Shown here piece by piece: positions 10,344 to 23,149 of a stretch of DNA of 64,000 nt. The translations under genes and the position numbers were made by a program. The stretch's first letter is position 1. Each line of letters starts with the position of its first letter. The notes beneath the pieces were generated by a model. It was not told the origin of the DNA. It saw nothing but the letters and a program-made list of their open reading frames with translations, and ran no database searches. The DNA comes from Bedellia somnulentella (lineage: Eukaryota > Arthropoda > Insecta > Lepidoptera > Bedelliidae): contig OY755176.1 in the NCBI GenBank assembly GCA_963576735.1, positions 14,679,423 through 14,743,422 of the forward strand, written 5' to 3'.

Positions 10344-10680
10344 ACTCATGCCAGTTCCCTTTGAGGTAAGCAGAGACTATCGATTAACAGTTCTCTCTCT
10401 CGAGTTATTTTCATTCATCAATCTTTTCATACATGCTATCTTATTCTTTTATACTACGTCCGCCTTTTTCAGCACATTCTTTATTTGATCTAAATGTGTC
10501 GTCTGTATTTGTGCTCTACTGACATTAACATCCACTTTGGCTCTTGATAACTCTTTCAACCATTTACTATTATTAATCTTATCTATCTGCCCAAATCATA
10601 TTCGCATTTATTTCGCTATGTTTTGTACAATATCATTTTTCACACACCTTATATCTTTTGCTCCAGGGCGTCTTTTGCCA
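10344..10680 (-). mobile_element. RTE-type LINE 3' fragment, about 340 bp, degraded
   Basis: The reverse complement follows the LINE at 1866-2569 from the RWFGHIERM region to the C-terminus, through AGTAGAGCACAAATACAGAC and CATGTATGAAAAGATTGATG. Several frameshifts and substitutions are visible, so it is an old copy. Small plus-strand frames here are shadows of it. Confidence 0.75.
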
Positions 10681-11091
10681 CATACACCAAAAATCATAAA
10701 ACATAGAACGTTTTTGTATGTTAGAAATCTAAAAATATACTTAATTTATCCAATGTCAATATAGTAAATGAATCAATAAAAGCAATATTGCACCTCCACT
10801 TCACGGTATTTAATTTTGAAAGTAAATAAAAAGATGAAACCTACTTTATAGAGATAAGAGCAATAAATGTTTTATCGAAATTTAGTGTCATAATAAATTA
10901 ATGTTAAGTAATGAGAGCTTGGCTCGCGAATAGAAGGGTGACCACCGACTAGGTGAGGTTCATGTCAAATAGCCATTGAGGGGGTTTCCGAAATACACAC
11001 AATATCTTAACCAAGTAATAACAATTAATTTAAATGCACAATACATCGCTGTTACATTTGTTATCAGATTATTCTAAATAGGTCAATCTAG
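10681..11091. other. Unique AT-rich DNA, nothing recognised
   Basis: No supported feature. Confidence 0.3.
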
Positions 11092-11318
11092 TCTGTAGTG
11101 TCAGCTTAGAATAGCACTACCCCATTTCTGCCCATGGGTCGCCATAAGAGGTGACTAAGGGTACTGGGTCTTTTTAAGTGATTTTTGGGTGAAGGGGTTG
11201 GAGACCCATTACAATAAAAACTTTATTTTACAATCTTTTCCCCAACCATAAAAGTGGCTGAGACTTTTTCTTATTTCAAGCTATGGCTACCCCTTCTAGG
11301 GATTTATAGTCGTATAAA
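11092..11318 (+). mobile_element. SINE-A copy, diverged
   Basis: Head CTGTAGTGTCAGCTTAGAAT and tail GGGATTTATAGTCGTATAAA are both visible. It lost the TATG repeats. Confidence 0.75.
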
Positions 11319-14300
11319 TTTTTATTTTACGAATTTTTTATTATAAATTTATACTTAGGTACATGCATATATGTCAATCTAGTCAAACAGTCTCCCGTAC
11401 ATGTTTATTTAATTGAGCATAAAATATAGATTCTAACTAATAAAATAATGCAGTTAAAAGATTATGGTTTATAACTTTTTTCAGTAAGTTGGTGCTGAGA
11501 ACTCATCTTGTCTTTAATAAATTAAAAAAGAAAACGTTTTTTCGCTGCAGCAACTACGGATACTAATAACATAAGTTAAAAAAATACAATGAAAAAAGAC
11601 ATACTAAAATATAAAAATCATAAATTAAAAAAGGAAACCGACGATGAGTCACAAAACACAAAGTTAGTACTCTACTTATATTATTTTATTATACCTACAT
11701 ACACTAGTATTTTATAGTTTGTTCAGTTGATTTTTCATAATAATATCTTAACAGTTTTTAACGTCAGAATAACACAAACTAAAAATATTGAGTGACGCAC
11801 GCACACTTAAATATTTCTTTTTCAGCTTGGCACCATATCATAGTTCCTCGTTAGTGGTCTGAATTTCTTAGACTGTGGTCCAAATTTCTCAACTCACGTG
11901 AATCTTCCCTTACTTAACAACGCAAAGTAGAAGACACAGCAAAAATTCTTTACTTCCCTATCTTCACACTACTTGTTGTTACAACATAACAGAATTAGAT
12001 TTAACGAGAAATGAGCCCGCTTCATTTAATTTCCCGCAGCCATTGCAAAACAAACAAGTGTCAAACTAGACTCAACAAAACAATAGCGAATAAAATAAAA
12101 TATTTAGGTGGCAAAACGCTGGGGTGGCCCGCTGTAGGAGGCAGCCCCAGTGTGCCCCGACTGAAAAATTCGAATTACGTTTGAAGATGGCCAACCAAAC
12201 AGAAAGCCATTGTTGTGCTGATAAAGCCGATCCGATCCGGCTGTCGCGGCGCTTCCGGAACGCAGTTACCTAACATTATTTGTTTCTGGTTTTAACATCA
12301 TAACTCGACTATTATTGGGATGGTATTGTGGTATTCATAAAAAGGTAAGAGAGGATTGAATGAGGGAAGTGATAGAGGTTTTTCAGATTCGTATAAATGA
12401 GTAATCAGTGGCGCGATTTTATATTTTAAGGAAACATAATCTTTAGTATAAATGTGAGTTGGAGAGTAAAGTGAATTTAAGACAAAAATTTGTTATTAAT
12501 CAGCCAGTGAATAACGAGATCTTAGGGCAGATTTCGGTGAAAAAACATACAGCAATTATCAAACTATCTTCGTGAATTACTTGCATTCACATGAACTAAT
12601 TTGTTTAAATTAAATAAGACTTTCGTTGTATTTTCATATTAACATATCATTTTAATTTAATAATTTTATTATTTTGTACTGTTACGCCTATCAAGATAAT
12701 ATTAATTTATATAAGTCTAAATGTACATATTCAGTTCTGCATTAATTTATTTATAAAATAATTTAGTATATTATGCGGAGGTTAGTACCGCATTATTAGT
12801 ATTAAATGAAAAAGGCATACATTCTACTACTTATTAGTAGTAAAACGCTTTTTTAGCAGTATATTGTTATTTTATTATTTAAGATGCCTTATCTCGATAA
12901 GTGTAGTAATAAAGCGGTGGTTTGAATTTTTTGATCAAATAATTAAAATGCATTTATTTGAGTTGGAAAGATACGACCAAAAGTACTTTTAATGGTGAAA
13001 TTATACATTACGCAAAAACCGTTTGAAGGAAGTTGCGAAATGAATTTCGTGCGAAAATCGCGCGTTTGTTACTCGGCTGGGGAGGCTTCATTAATGTTTA
13101 AATAATTATAATTGGATATGCAATTTGAACATGCGTACACGCATCCTTAGTCTTGGACATAAAAAAATTGATTTCGATGCAAATAGCAGCGAAAATTGCA
13201 TCAAAAATGTGGAGTTTCGTATTCGAGGTAATGATGCGATCTTTTAATTGTTCGTTATCTGGTTATTGATGCAAACGATTGTAAAAAGCTAGCGATGCTT
13301 CCAGCTGAACGTGGAGCGGGTCGGGCGATGGTCGCGCTGATATAATTTTGATAAATACTTATTTGAGTAATAAGTAATTATGTGGTCAAAGGAACAAGTC
13401 CAACGGTCGGTGCCAAATGTTGGGCTCTCACGCGAAATGCATGTCTGCGCTATTCATTTATTCGTTTAGCTTCCATGTTGCGGCTGCAACACTAATATTC
13501 TAATTTGAGTGGTTTGTGGAATCATCTAGACATGTAAATATAACACTCGTGGTGTAAAACCGTTTGTATTAAAATATTCGGCAACAGTGTTTTAATAGGC
13601 TATATTACTGACAATTACGCACAGTTGTTTGGTTGAAAATGCATGACATCATTGTGTAGTATCATCTAACACTATTTTGCACAACTTTTAAAAAAATATT
13701 ATTTTTAAATAACGTAACAAAATCAAACTTATGCCAAGTTTGACACTTATCTCTCAATACAGTAGTACAGCTTTTAAATGCAAATAGGCATTTCTGCAAA
13801 TGTCGGGCTCAACTATGTGCCTTTTCTGAAATTGTATGTGTGAGTTATTTCTTGAAGACAAACATAATCACAACACCGTTAACACAGTGAGAGATAAATA
13901 CTTAGGAAACATAAAAGTCTTCTGAACGTCTTTAAATCATCAATATTCGGAATTACGTATTTTACTTTTTTCGACTACTACCTTTTAAATAACTCCTATT
14001 AATACCCGAAAATAATTTAGATTTTAAAACCATGACTAACAAAACCTATAAAAATCAGAGAAGAAAATAAAAAAATAATTCCAAAAACAAAGTACATGTT
14101 AATCGTTGACCTTTTGCAAACAGCTAACGTCGCCCTTTCAAAGCTTTTCAGCAACGGTAGGTGTCTCGATACATTAAAATGCTCGACTCCACAAAGCTGG
14201 AAGACAAGTTACGTTGTTCTCATTAGTCATTCCTGTGGCAGCGAAATTAACTTATTCTGCGGACACCGTCCAGTAAAAACCGCATGAAGCCTCCGCGATG

Positions 14301-14397
14301 CCTATCGTCCGCATACCTAACTAGCATTTGTTTAACTATCATATATGAATGATGAGTGTGTATAAATATTTATGAAAAGCTAAGGCAAAATCAACTC
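11319..14397. other. Three kilobases of unique AT-rich DNA
   Basis: No reading frame of note, LINE, SINE or transposon end is visible. Moderately GC-richer patches at about 12105-12275 and 13005-13460 look less degenerate than their surroundings and could be conserved non-coding elements. That is only a guess from composition. Confidence 0.3.
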
Positions 14398-14537
14398 AAA
14401 CTCAAACCTTCACGCCGTAAATCCCCGAAGGGGTTGGCTACTAATGCTTCAGAACATCACGTGATATTTTCACCTGGTGTTTAGAGTACCCACGTTTTGC
14501 TTGGACATGATAGGGGGCAGACCTGTCGCCGGTTTGA
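14398..14537 (-). mobile_element. SINE-B 3' fragment
   Basis: It carries CCCCGAAGGGGTTGGC, ATCACGTGAT, ACCCACGTTTTGCTTGGAC and ATGATAGGGGGCAG of the family, with a deletion of the AGAGGTAC segment. The tRNA head is missing. Confidence 0.75.
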
Positions 14538-15519
14538 TAAATCAATAAAATTCGTGTGGCTTTTTAAAAAAAAATTAGGATTTATTTCATTAGGAAAACC
14601 GTCAAAGATGTCCGAAAAAATAGCAGTAGGTTAGTAATTCGAAAGTTCTAATCTATTTTTACACTATTGGTGACAGTAATTATTTTTGTTTTCAGCACCT
14701 GAGTGAAAAATGATATTTGGAAAATAGCCACTTTGATCAAATTAACTTTTGGCACATACCATATTTAGTTAAGAATGTTAAGTTTATGCGTCAAATTACA
14801 AATTTATTTATTTTTTTCAGCATTCTACCTATACTTCTGGCCGATGTAAATAGTAAATAAAAAAAAGAGAGAAAAGTTAATGGTACATTTCACGTCGCGT
14901 CCTCGTCTTGGTATTAATTAACAACTACCTTTTTACATTAGGTTAGTTTTAAATTAATCCAATTTTCAAACAAATGGCAGCATTATTTATTATGTCAAGA
15001 ATGCACTAGATCAAACACAAACTACACTACCACCGTACGACAAGGGTTAAGGGGAATTATCAAGTCAATAAAATATGTAACAAAAATAAATTTGCTCTTT
15101 AAGAAGTTGGTTTACAGACGAAAATGTTACATGATAGAGTTAAATATTGATTCAAATTTACATACATTTCTTAAAACGTTAATTTAGTTGTCATCACTGA
15201 TTCGTTCAAATCTATAAACATAAAAAGAAAGTCGTGTTACTAACACTATTTAAGACCTACGAAAGGCTGAACCGATTTGCGAAAATTTACTTGAAGGTTG
15301 AATAATTTTTATAACATTATGATGATTTCTGAAATATGAAAAGGAAATATTGGTTTGCATGTTTGTTTGTCGGCTATGAATAGTTACATTAATTTAAAAA
15401 AATATTTCACCAATGGTAAGCTGTAACTTTTAGTAATAACATAGCTTATATCATCACGTTAAATTTCATAGGGGTTAGGCATACTTAACATTGAGTATAA
15501 AATCGAAATTTACGAATCA
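14538..15519. other. Unique AT-rich DNA, nothing firmly recognised
   Basis: The stretch 15230-15370 (GTCGTGTTACTAACAC ... GGCTGAACCGATTTGCG) resembles sequences common in lepidopteran dispersed repeats, but I cannot set its limits. Confidence 0.25.
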
Positions 15520-17211
15520 CCCAAGAAACACGTCGAAGCCGCATATCAGCCAAATCAAGGCATTGCTGTATCCTTTAAGCATTTTGAACTGGTTGTGTAA
15601 AAGGCATATATACGGCTATACGGCTACTATACGGCTTATTTGGGTACAAATTTTACGGCTTTAGAACGTACATTGGCATTTGCATGAGTTAATTACGGCT
15701 AACGGCCGTAAAAAAACATTATATTGGACAATGAAAAGGCGAATGGCCGTAAAAGAGCATTTTTTTGCTTCAAACAACATGCCAAAGGCCGCAAAAAAGC
15801 ACTGCTGTTGTCAAAATACGGGCCAACGGCATTAGAAAAGACTCATAATGGTCATTCAAAGGGCCAATAGCATTGTATCTGTCAAATATACGGCCAACGG
15901 CATGAAACTATTTTTACAGTGTCATTGCAAAATTATCTCTAACACCACGGCAAAGGTGATATTATCAATTAAACGTGATTCATTTATGTCAATGGATGGC
16001 AGTGAGAGTGAAGTGACTTGACAACCACATTTATTTTATAAAAATATAAATTATAAAGTGTTAGTATTAGTTTAACTATAATTCTGTGCTTAAATTACTG
16101 CGCTTTGATTTTTACTGTGAATGTCTGTATTGTTTCCATTGAAAATTTTCACGCGCCTTCAATTTATTGTAGTTTTTGAGGAAAAAATGTGTGAAATGAT
16201 AAAATAATTGTACATTCCGAGCATAATTTGAGTTTTGTTGGCTTATTATTAGTAGTTTTAGTTGTTTGAGGAGTTTAAATTTAAGTGCCAGCATAACACA
16301 AAGGATTATTTCTCTTAGAGGAAATAGATTAGAATGTTGATCTTTATGCATAATAAAATATTAACGAAATGGTGCCACCATTATTACAATTTGGAGATCC
16401 TTGAAGTTGAAAAAAACCCTCGCTTTCCAAATAATATGTGATATGTCAAAAATTATAAAGGTATTAAAAAATATATATGATTTATATGTTGTTGTATTCC
16501 TTTTTTCATACTATTTTTCTGTTAAAACTTTTTCCTTTTTTTTCTTTTCTTAATGGAAACTTTATATTTAGTAATATCCCTCTCCAATCAGGGACCATTC
16601 ATTCTTTTTTTAGTTAGCACAAATAAATTTAAGTCAGATTTAAAAAAACATGATAGGTATCATCGTACGGAACCCTCTTCACGCGAATTCAACTCGCACT
16701 TGTCTCCATTTTTTAGAAATAATAAGATAACCTCAAATATTTTCCTTCTCATGGCTGCCTAATGGTTGACAAATGCATCAAAATGGATGCAAATACGGCT
16801 TGAGGCCTTAAAATAAGCCAAGTATATCTGGTTGATTTGCTGTTAGCCGTTCAAACAACACACAGTTGACCTTTGAAATGCTTGCCGTAAATTGGCATCC
16901 TGTCGTGCTAATGTACGGCTTTAGACATTTATTATGTATATCTTCATGAGTTTACGCGGCTTTTGGCATGATATTACGACAGATTAATGCCACTATACGG
17001 CCAATGGCACTTGAATCCACTAAGAGCCGCAAAACTGGATTGAATTATTCCAATATCTGACCGCTATGCGGCTTTAGAGCTTTAGAATGATTTTGGAGTG
17101 CCAATATAAAGCCTTAAGACGTGTGGCAAACTTATATACGAGCTTTTACGGGCTTTAAGCTCTGCATAGGTATAGAAAAAGATAGTTAGAGGGCTTTTCG
17201 TGTTACTTGGG
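15520..17211. mobile_element. DNA transposon-like element with inverted ends and clustered ACGGC motifs
   Basis: The left end CCCAAGAAACACGTCGAAGCC and the complement of the right end CCCAAGTAACACGAAAAGCC form a terminal inverted repeat. GAATC occurs at both flanks (15514-15518 and 17214-17218), compatible with a short target duplication of about 5 bp, though the register is imperfect. Blocks of about 400 bp next to each end are studded with ACGGC/GCCGT motifs in both orientations. The 740-bp centre is ordinary AT-rich DNA with no transposase that I recognise. I read it as a non-autonomous element of undetermined superfamily. Confidence 0.6.
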
Positions 17212-17218
17212 CAGAATC

Positions 17219-18667
17219 TACAAGAAACGTGCCGTTGTAAAATGGCAAACCTACCACACCACAGGTTAAAAGTAACCTACCATTACTGAAAAGCACTATA
17301 ACTGTGGTTGTAAAATAATTCTAGAATTATTTACAAAATACATCATTTCATCTTACCACTTCCTCGAGTCAAAAAAGTACCGATGAACCCCGTCAACAAA
17401 ACTCATTACAATTATCATCATTTAGGCAAGAAAACATCATCAAGTAACTTATTAATATTAATGTGCACATAGGCCTCACCAAAACATCCCGCAATGACAC
17501 TCCTGCGCGGCCCAGAACTTAATACCATAAGTTCCGTGTAATGCATTAAAAAGTACATTTTATTTGTCACAATATCTTAAAGAAAGTAAGCAATTAGTTC
17601 GTGACAAAAATCCGTCAAGTCCAGATGTTTCGAGCTGCAATCAAGTGTGATGCAGCAGGTGTGAGAAGACACCACCGAGTGGACATTACCACTGTAATGA
17701 CCCGCAATTATGTGCATGGCACTTCCATCGTTGCGTTTTTCACTTGGCACGGACAGACGTGGCATTCTTGCAAATTAACTATTAATAGTGGACATGTAAT
17801 CATTTAATTAAAGTTATTAAGGTTAATTAATTACTGCGTTGCTATGAAACGCATACATACGGAACGACTAATAAACTTATTTAAAAAAGAAAACTCTTCT
17901 AGCGACCAAACATCTGTACTAACTTTTAAACGACCACCATAATTCTGAGAAAAAAAATATTGTTGTTATATTTTGGGCAATAATATGGGTATAGGAGTTA
18001 CCGTAACTGTCTAGCTAGCACTTGCTGGTGCCAAATTATGTATGCATATTTATGTTGATATTACATTCATAAACTAAACATATTATACCAAACTAAGTAT
18101 TTACTGTTAATAAATTAATAAATTTATTATTATAGAGACAAGTAAAAAACTTCTTCAATGCAAATACTATTTATGATATCTGAACTAGAAGGAAGCCTCC
18201 GTTTAATTTAAAATAGAGCAATTCTAAAAAACAGTATCCAACGATTCGTGAAGTTGCTTATTAATTCATGATAGATAGTGGCAGTGGTAGTGGTATTATC
18301 GAGGATGGTGTTGACAGTTTGATTAGCGGCGATGGAGTGCGACCGCAGACGCTCGGCCGCAAGACGCTCGCGTGCCGCCGGTTTGCGGTCAGCCTTACTT
18401 TGAATTTGTTTAGTTTTCAATTTGCTTTATTAAGCATTTAAAGTAAAAGGGAGAATGGGAATATTTTGTTCTTATTATAAATTCTGTTTATAGGTTAGTT
18501 GATTGCTTATTGGATACATTATTTAAAACATAACAATGTCGCAGTATTACACCATAGTTTCTATATTTTTATTCAACTGAAATGTACTAACCACTTTAGA
18601 ATCATAGATACACAGGTTGTGTTATTTTGAATTATCGCCAATTCATTGCTACACATAATTTAAATCT
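17219..18667. other. Unique AT-rich DNA
   Basis: A moderately GC-rich patch at 18295-18400 lies in a short minus-strand frame without recognisable domains. Nothing else is supported. Confidence 0.3.
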
Positions 18668-18698
18668 TTTTGTTCATGAAAACCTCATGTGGGGATTA

Positions 18699-18840
18699 TC
18701 TATACTTATAATAAATCTGTAGAGAGGTCAATTCTGTACATTAAATATATTTTCAAAATAACTATCAGGGGGTGATTAGTGATCGATACTGAGGCCAAAA
18801 ATGCAATCAGTAAAATTTTTGTCTGTCTGTCTGTCTGTCC

Positions 18841-18883
<43 letters not shown>

Positions 18884-19499
18884 GGTTTGTATGTTCCTTA
18901 TGGAAACAAAAACTACTCGACGGATTTTAACGAAACTTGGTAGAATTATTCTTCATGCTCCTAGGCAGTTTATAGTGTACTTTTCAGCAGAATAGTGAAG
19001 GGGAATTTGGGAAAATTTGGGAAAACGGGGGAAGTTACTCCATTTTTTAAGCTTCCGTCGCGTGTGCAGCCTTAGTGGTTATAGTTACATAGAAATCATG
19101 TATGACGGAAATATTTTACATAAAATTTTCTAGAAAATATCTATCTATATCATATGTCTATCTTTTATGGTTGACTCATAATAACACGTGTAATTCCTGA
19201 TACTCGTAGCTTAGCAGTTCGGAGCATTCTGATTATATTTGATTACTCTTACGTTTATAGTTCTCTCATTCATCTATCATTTTAAAAATTTTACATTATT
19301 ACCTATTCAATAAAAAAAGAATCATAGAAATCGGTATAGAATAACCAAACTTATCCATGAAATAAGCTATCGCGCCCTATCGTCGCACGTGAATGCTATA
19401 AGGATAATTTTTTAGTCATGCATTGCACTAATTTCACAAAGGTTGAGCAGTGATTGAAGAAACTACGCTACCCGTGCGAAGCTGGGCCCGATCCACTAG
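18699..19499 (+). mobile_element. Non-autonomous Helitron, 801 bp
   Basis: It starts TCTATACTTATAATAAATC and ends GCCCGATCCACTAG, inserted between A (18698) and T (19500) as Helitrons do. A short hairpin (CCCG..TGGG) lies upstream of CTAG. There is no terminal inverted repeat and no target duplication. An internal (GTCT)n tract is shared with the copy at 49502-50439. No Rep/helicase coding sequence is present. The empty-site match to other SINE-C copies confirms both boundaries. Confidence 0.88.
18821..18883 (+). repeat. (GTCT)n microsatellite inside the Helitron
   Basis: Fifteen or so tetranucleotide units with one interruption, occupying the same place as the shorter (GACA)n tract of the second Helitron. 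The short frame over it is a repeat artefact. Confidence 0.95.
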
Positions 19500-19540
19500 T
19501 TACTAATAAATAAAGAATAAATAAAGGAAAGAAAAATTTC

Positions 19541-19613
19541 GAAATAGGCGGGATTCGAACCCGCGACCTCGGGTATACGCCCCCGTCGCTCTTGCCAATT
19601 GAGCTACCGTGTC
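19541..19613 (-). pseudogene. tRNA-like sequence (SINE-C head)
   Basis: On the minus strand it reads as a cloverleaf-like unit with box A (TAGCTCAATTGGCAAGAGC) and box B region. The anticodon arm is abnormal, as in the other copies, so it is a tRNA-derived head and not a working tRNA gene. Confidence 0.6.
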
Positions 19614-20270
19614 AATATATATTGAAACGAAGTATATCAATTAATATATATAATTATTTATTTAATAGTCATTGCTACATAGGTAATGCCTATTCTTGTG
19701 ACAGGTTCTTAATATATTTATTAAGTCATCATATATGTTGGTTGGTTTTTATTTATGTTTGTTTTATTTTTTTATAATTCATGTTGTTACATTATTTTGT
19801 TTACTCATATTTTTTTTCCTTTTCTTTAAAAAGCCACCTTACCTTCATATTATTTTGTTGTAATGTTTTATGTTTCATGTATTGTTTACCCATGTTTAGC
19901 AACAACTCAGTGTTTTTATTTCTTTCTTTCTTAAAATATTTTGTTATTCTATGTTTACTTAACTGTATTATTCATGGACGGTTTACAATAGCAATAACCT
20001 ATATATTCCCGCAAGTGGTGTAACAGGCTACTTTGAGTTTTGATGCCGTTTAAGTGCTTATCTATTATAGACCACCTATCCATGACTTTACAACCTCTAT
20101 GTTATCCCTTTTTGGGATTTATAGCCGTTAATATTTTTCAGACCTATTGGTATATGTATGTAGTAAAAGCTGGATGATGTGATACAAATATTGGTTGTTA
20201 TCTGGCAACTTTATTAAATCATAACGAAAACTGTAAAAGTTTTACATGCTAATATGACACTTTAATATAA
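19614..20270. other. AT-rich, T-rich unique DNA
   Basis: Long hydrophobic frames here arise from T-rich sequence. A 40-bp SINE-A tail scrap (TTTTTGGGATTTATAGCCGT) sits at about 20105-20130. Confidence 0.3.
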
Positions 20271-20524
20271 ACATACATACATACATACATATACTCACGG
20301 CTATAAATCCCTAGAAGGGGTAGCCAGAGCTAAGGAATTAGAAATTCCTCAGCCACTTTTGGAAAGTTGAGTGGGGAAAACATGGTAAAATAAAGGTTGT
20401 TGGTGATGGGTCTTCAACTGCATCGCCCTAAAATCCCTTAATAGCCCCAATACCGTTAGTCGCCTCTTACTTACACCCACCGGAAGAAATGGGGTAGTGC
20501 TATTTTAAGCCGACACTACACAGC
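20271..20524 (-). mobile_element. SINE-A copy, full length
   Basis: Complete from the (CATA)n tail complement to GCCGACACTACACAGC. It is among the copies closest to the apparent consensus. Flanks ACTTTAATATAAA and ACTTAACATAAA suggest a decayed target duplication. Confidence 0.85.
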
Positions 20525-20861
20525 AACTTAACATAAAATAAAGGACAAAACATCACATAAAAAATAAACCATTCCAGTCCAAATCCATGTACAGTAACGA
20601 GCAAGCTCATCAATCCCGCTGAAGCCTAGCTGCAATCAGTTAATGGAAGCACAACGCTCATTGATTTCGCATACAGTAGATAATGCGGCGCTATCACTCA
20701 TCAGCCAATGTTCTAATGCATCATACAACCAGCGTTTCATCACTGCACCGATCTATCGATAACACTGCCCTATACATTACTGCTGTGTTCTCTGTCATTG
20801 AGGGAAATATTCATAGGTTAATTGAATTAGTTACTCATTTTTTTTAAATATCAAGTCAATG
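20525..20861. other. Unique DNA, nothing recognised
   Basis: No supported feature. Confidence 0.3.
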
Positions 20862-21150
20862 TTTATAGCGTAGATTACCGAAGGGGTGGCAGGGATACTG
20901 ATGCTTATAAACGTGATATTTTTATCACCTGGCTTTCAGAGTACGTACGTTATGCTTTGACATTGTATTCCAGTGATAGGGGACAGCTCTATCGCCGTTT
21001 TAAACAAATACACCGTCACATGACTAAGTACAAATCAGGCATTTGGATTTCTTCACGATTTTATCCCTCACCGTCGCGTCGATATCCTTGTAAAAATCAA
21101 CACACATGTGACTAATGAAAAGACTCATTGGTCCAAATTTCATTTTACAC
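20862..21150 (-). mobile_element. SINE-B copy, diverged
   Basis: It keeps ACCGAAGGGGTGGCAG, AGTGATAGGGGACAGC, TCACATGACTAAGTAC and ACACATGTGACT. The tRNA head is not recognisable. Confidence 0.7.
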
Positions 21151-22550
21151 AGTCTAGATACTATGATTTCTCAGGGTTATAAGTTTCGATCGTAAGTCAT
21201 TTTCAAGATAATAGAGTTTTATGAATAATTATGTTGATATAAATTTATAAGAATAAGAAACTTTTCTTGACTACCAACAATAAGACTTAGAAAGTTATGC
21301 GATAAATTCCCCTCCTTTTATCACCAATCCAAACTGCACTTTACCTGACAACTTGACTTGACTATACAATTATTGCCTAGCATATAATGGAGCTCGAGTA
21401 TAATATATACGTATACTCCTTAAAATATATAAACTGTATATTTCTCAGGCACCAAGCAGGTTGCAGATGTTTGACGAGCAAAATGAACAAGAAGAGCTGA
21501 GAGCTGCTAAAGATCACGTGAGATTACGGCCCGCGCTTTACACTCAACTTTTTGCATTGGTACGCCTGCGCGCCAATTCCTCGCGATCGTAAATTCAAAT
21601 TTGCGTTCCAAATAGTTTCAATATATTGCAGCGAACTCAATGTTAACAATGAGTTATATGACTTCTTGTTTCGCAACAAATTATTGAGTGCAGATGTAAC
21701 ACGAATACATGATAGGTCATTACAATGTATGTACACTTTGGTATGAAATAAAATAAGAGAACTACTCGTTAAAAAACCAGATTTTTATTGAAATTTTCCC
21801 TCATATGAAATTAACTGGTAATTATTGGTACGCATCAATCAATATGGGTTCTTAACGGGCAAAACTTGAGTCTCTGAATAATACTACACCTTGACACTGA
21901 AAGTATACGAAATTAAGTAGAAACATGGAGAAACTACGAGAAGAAATCTGTTAAGATCGTTATAAGCTATAATTCAGCAGATCCTACTGTAAACCAACCA
22001 AACTTATTTCACACTGTTGAGGAAATATGTCCGGTCAAAACAGCACTACCTCGTATTAGTTTATTGTAACTACTGTATGAGACAATTAAGGAATTGGTGT
22101 GTTTGGTAGCTTTGCCTTTTGACCACTCTTAACGTCAATCTCCTTTGCACTGACAACCTATTTTTTGGATTATAGCCTATTGGCAAACTTGCCAACCAAC
22201 ACTAAGCCAACAGGGTGGTCTGTGGCCAAATAACCTTATTGCAGCTAGGGTCTAGCCGAGGCCGTGATGGAACACATGATTTTTTTTATTAAGATGATTT
22301 GTAATCAGACTTTGTACAATATAAAGTTCACTAATTCATTCTTCATTACTTTACTATTGTATATCCAGTCATACATGTAAACTACCCACGTGATGCATGC
22401 CAAATATTGTCACCAAGTATCTTTTAGTTGTTTCTCCTTCCCAATGGGAACTTATATAGCAATAAGTACTAATTCAAAATCACTGAACTTTAAGCCAGCT
22501 TCCTAACCAATGCACTGCTGCACTATACTCTTATTTGTATAATATTTACG
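21151..22550. other. Unique AT-rich DNA
   Basis: Overlapping opposite-strand frames at 21524-21746 show no domain. No repeat family is recognised. Confidence 0.3.
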
Positions 22551-22690
22551 TACAATTTATTTATTTATTATAAAAACACAATAATGCTTAACAGCTATGG
22601 CCAACACGCAATTATTGTTAGGTAGTACAAAAAATATATACAAAATAGAATTTAACATTCACAACAAATATAACTAACTTAATTAAAATT
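22551..22690 (-). mobile_element. Possible LINE 3' end with (ATAA)n tail
   Basis: A TTTATTTATTTATTATAAA run followed by unique-looking sequence is the typical look of a minus-strand LINE 3' end with a short repeat tail. No coding part is left to identify the family, so the call is weak. Confidence 0.25.
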
Positions 22691-23149
22691 TCACAATATT
22701 TCACCATTTATCTCCAGTGCTGTGAACACTGAATTCTATTTACTTTAACATTTAACTAATTAGTTTGTGTCTCGAATGAAATATAAGTGCCCACTTACGT
22801 TATGTGAGAATCTTGTGTTACGTTTCCGTTATGTAAGTTCTTATAGATCCCCACTTTTATCTTTTGGAATGAAAGTTGGTAAAAGATCGCAGCCACGGAG
22901 CTTTTTCACTTATCAGGATTTCAAATTACCCATACTCAGTTGATGTAAGATTGATTAAAGATAGATAGTTTAGTATATTACACTGAAATGGTAGCATTCA
23001 CCAAAAAATGGAAAATCAAGCTTCCGTCATTTTTAATTATCTTTCGTCAATTACAAGTAGTTCATTAGATAAAATGACAATAAAGTAAAACGAATAAGGC
23101 ACAGTGAGATAGTGAATGTAATGGAGACCACCTCCGTAGCGGGCACAGG

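Larger units (their letters stand above)
18667..19613 (-). mobile_element. SINE-C-like tRNA-headed repeat, split by a Helitron
   Basis: The two parts, 18667-18698 (complement of the CATGAGG-type 3' end) and 19500-19613 (AATAAAGGAAAG then a tRNA-like head on the minus strand), become contiguous when the Helitron is removed. The restored junction GGGGATTA/TTACT matches the uninterrupted copies at 36346-36545 and 60404-60522. The head has a perfect-looking box B (GGATTCGAACCCG complement). Confidence 0.8.

Noticed and set aside
18801..18995. 64-codon frame rich in Cys-Leu-Ser-Val
   Set aside because: Translation of the (GTCT)n microsatellite in a Helitron.
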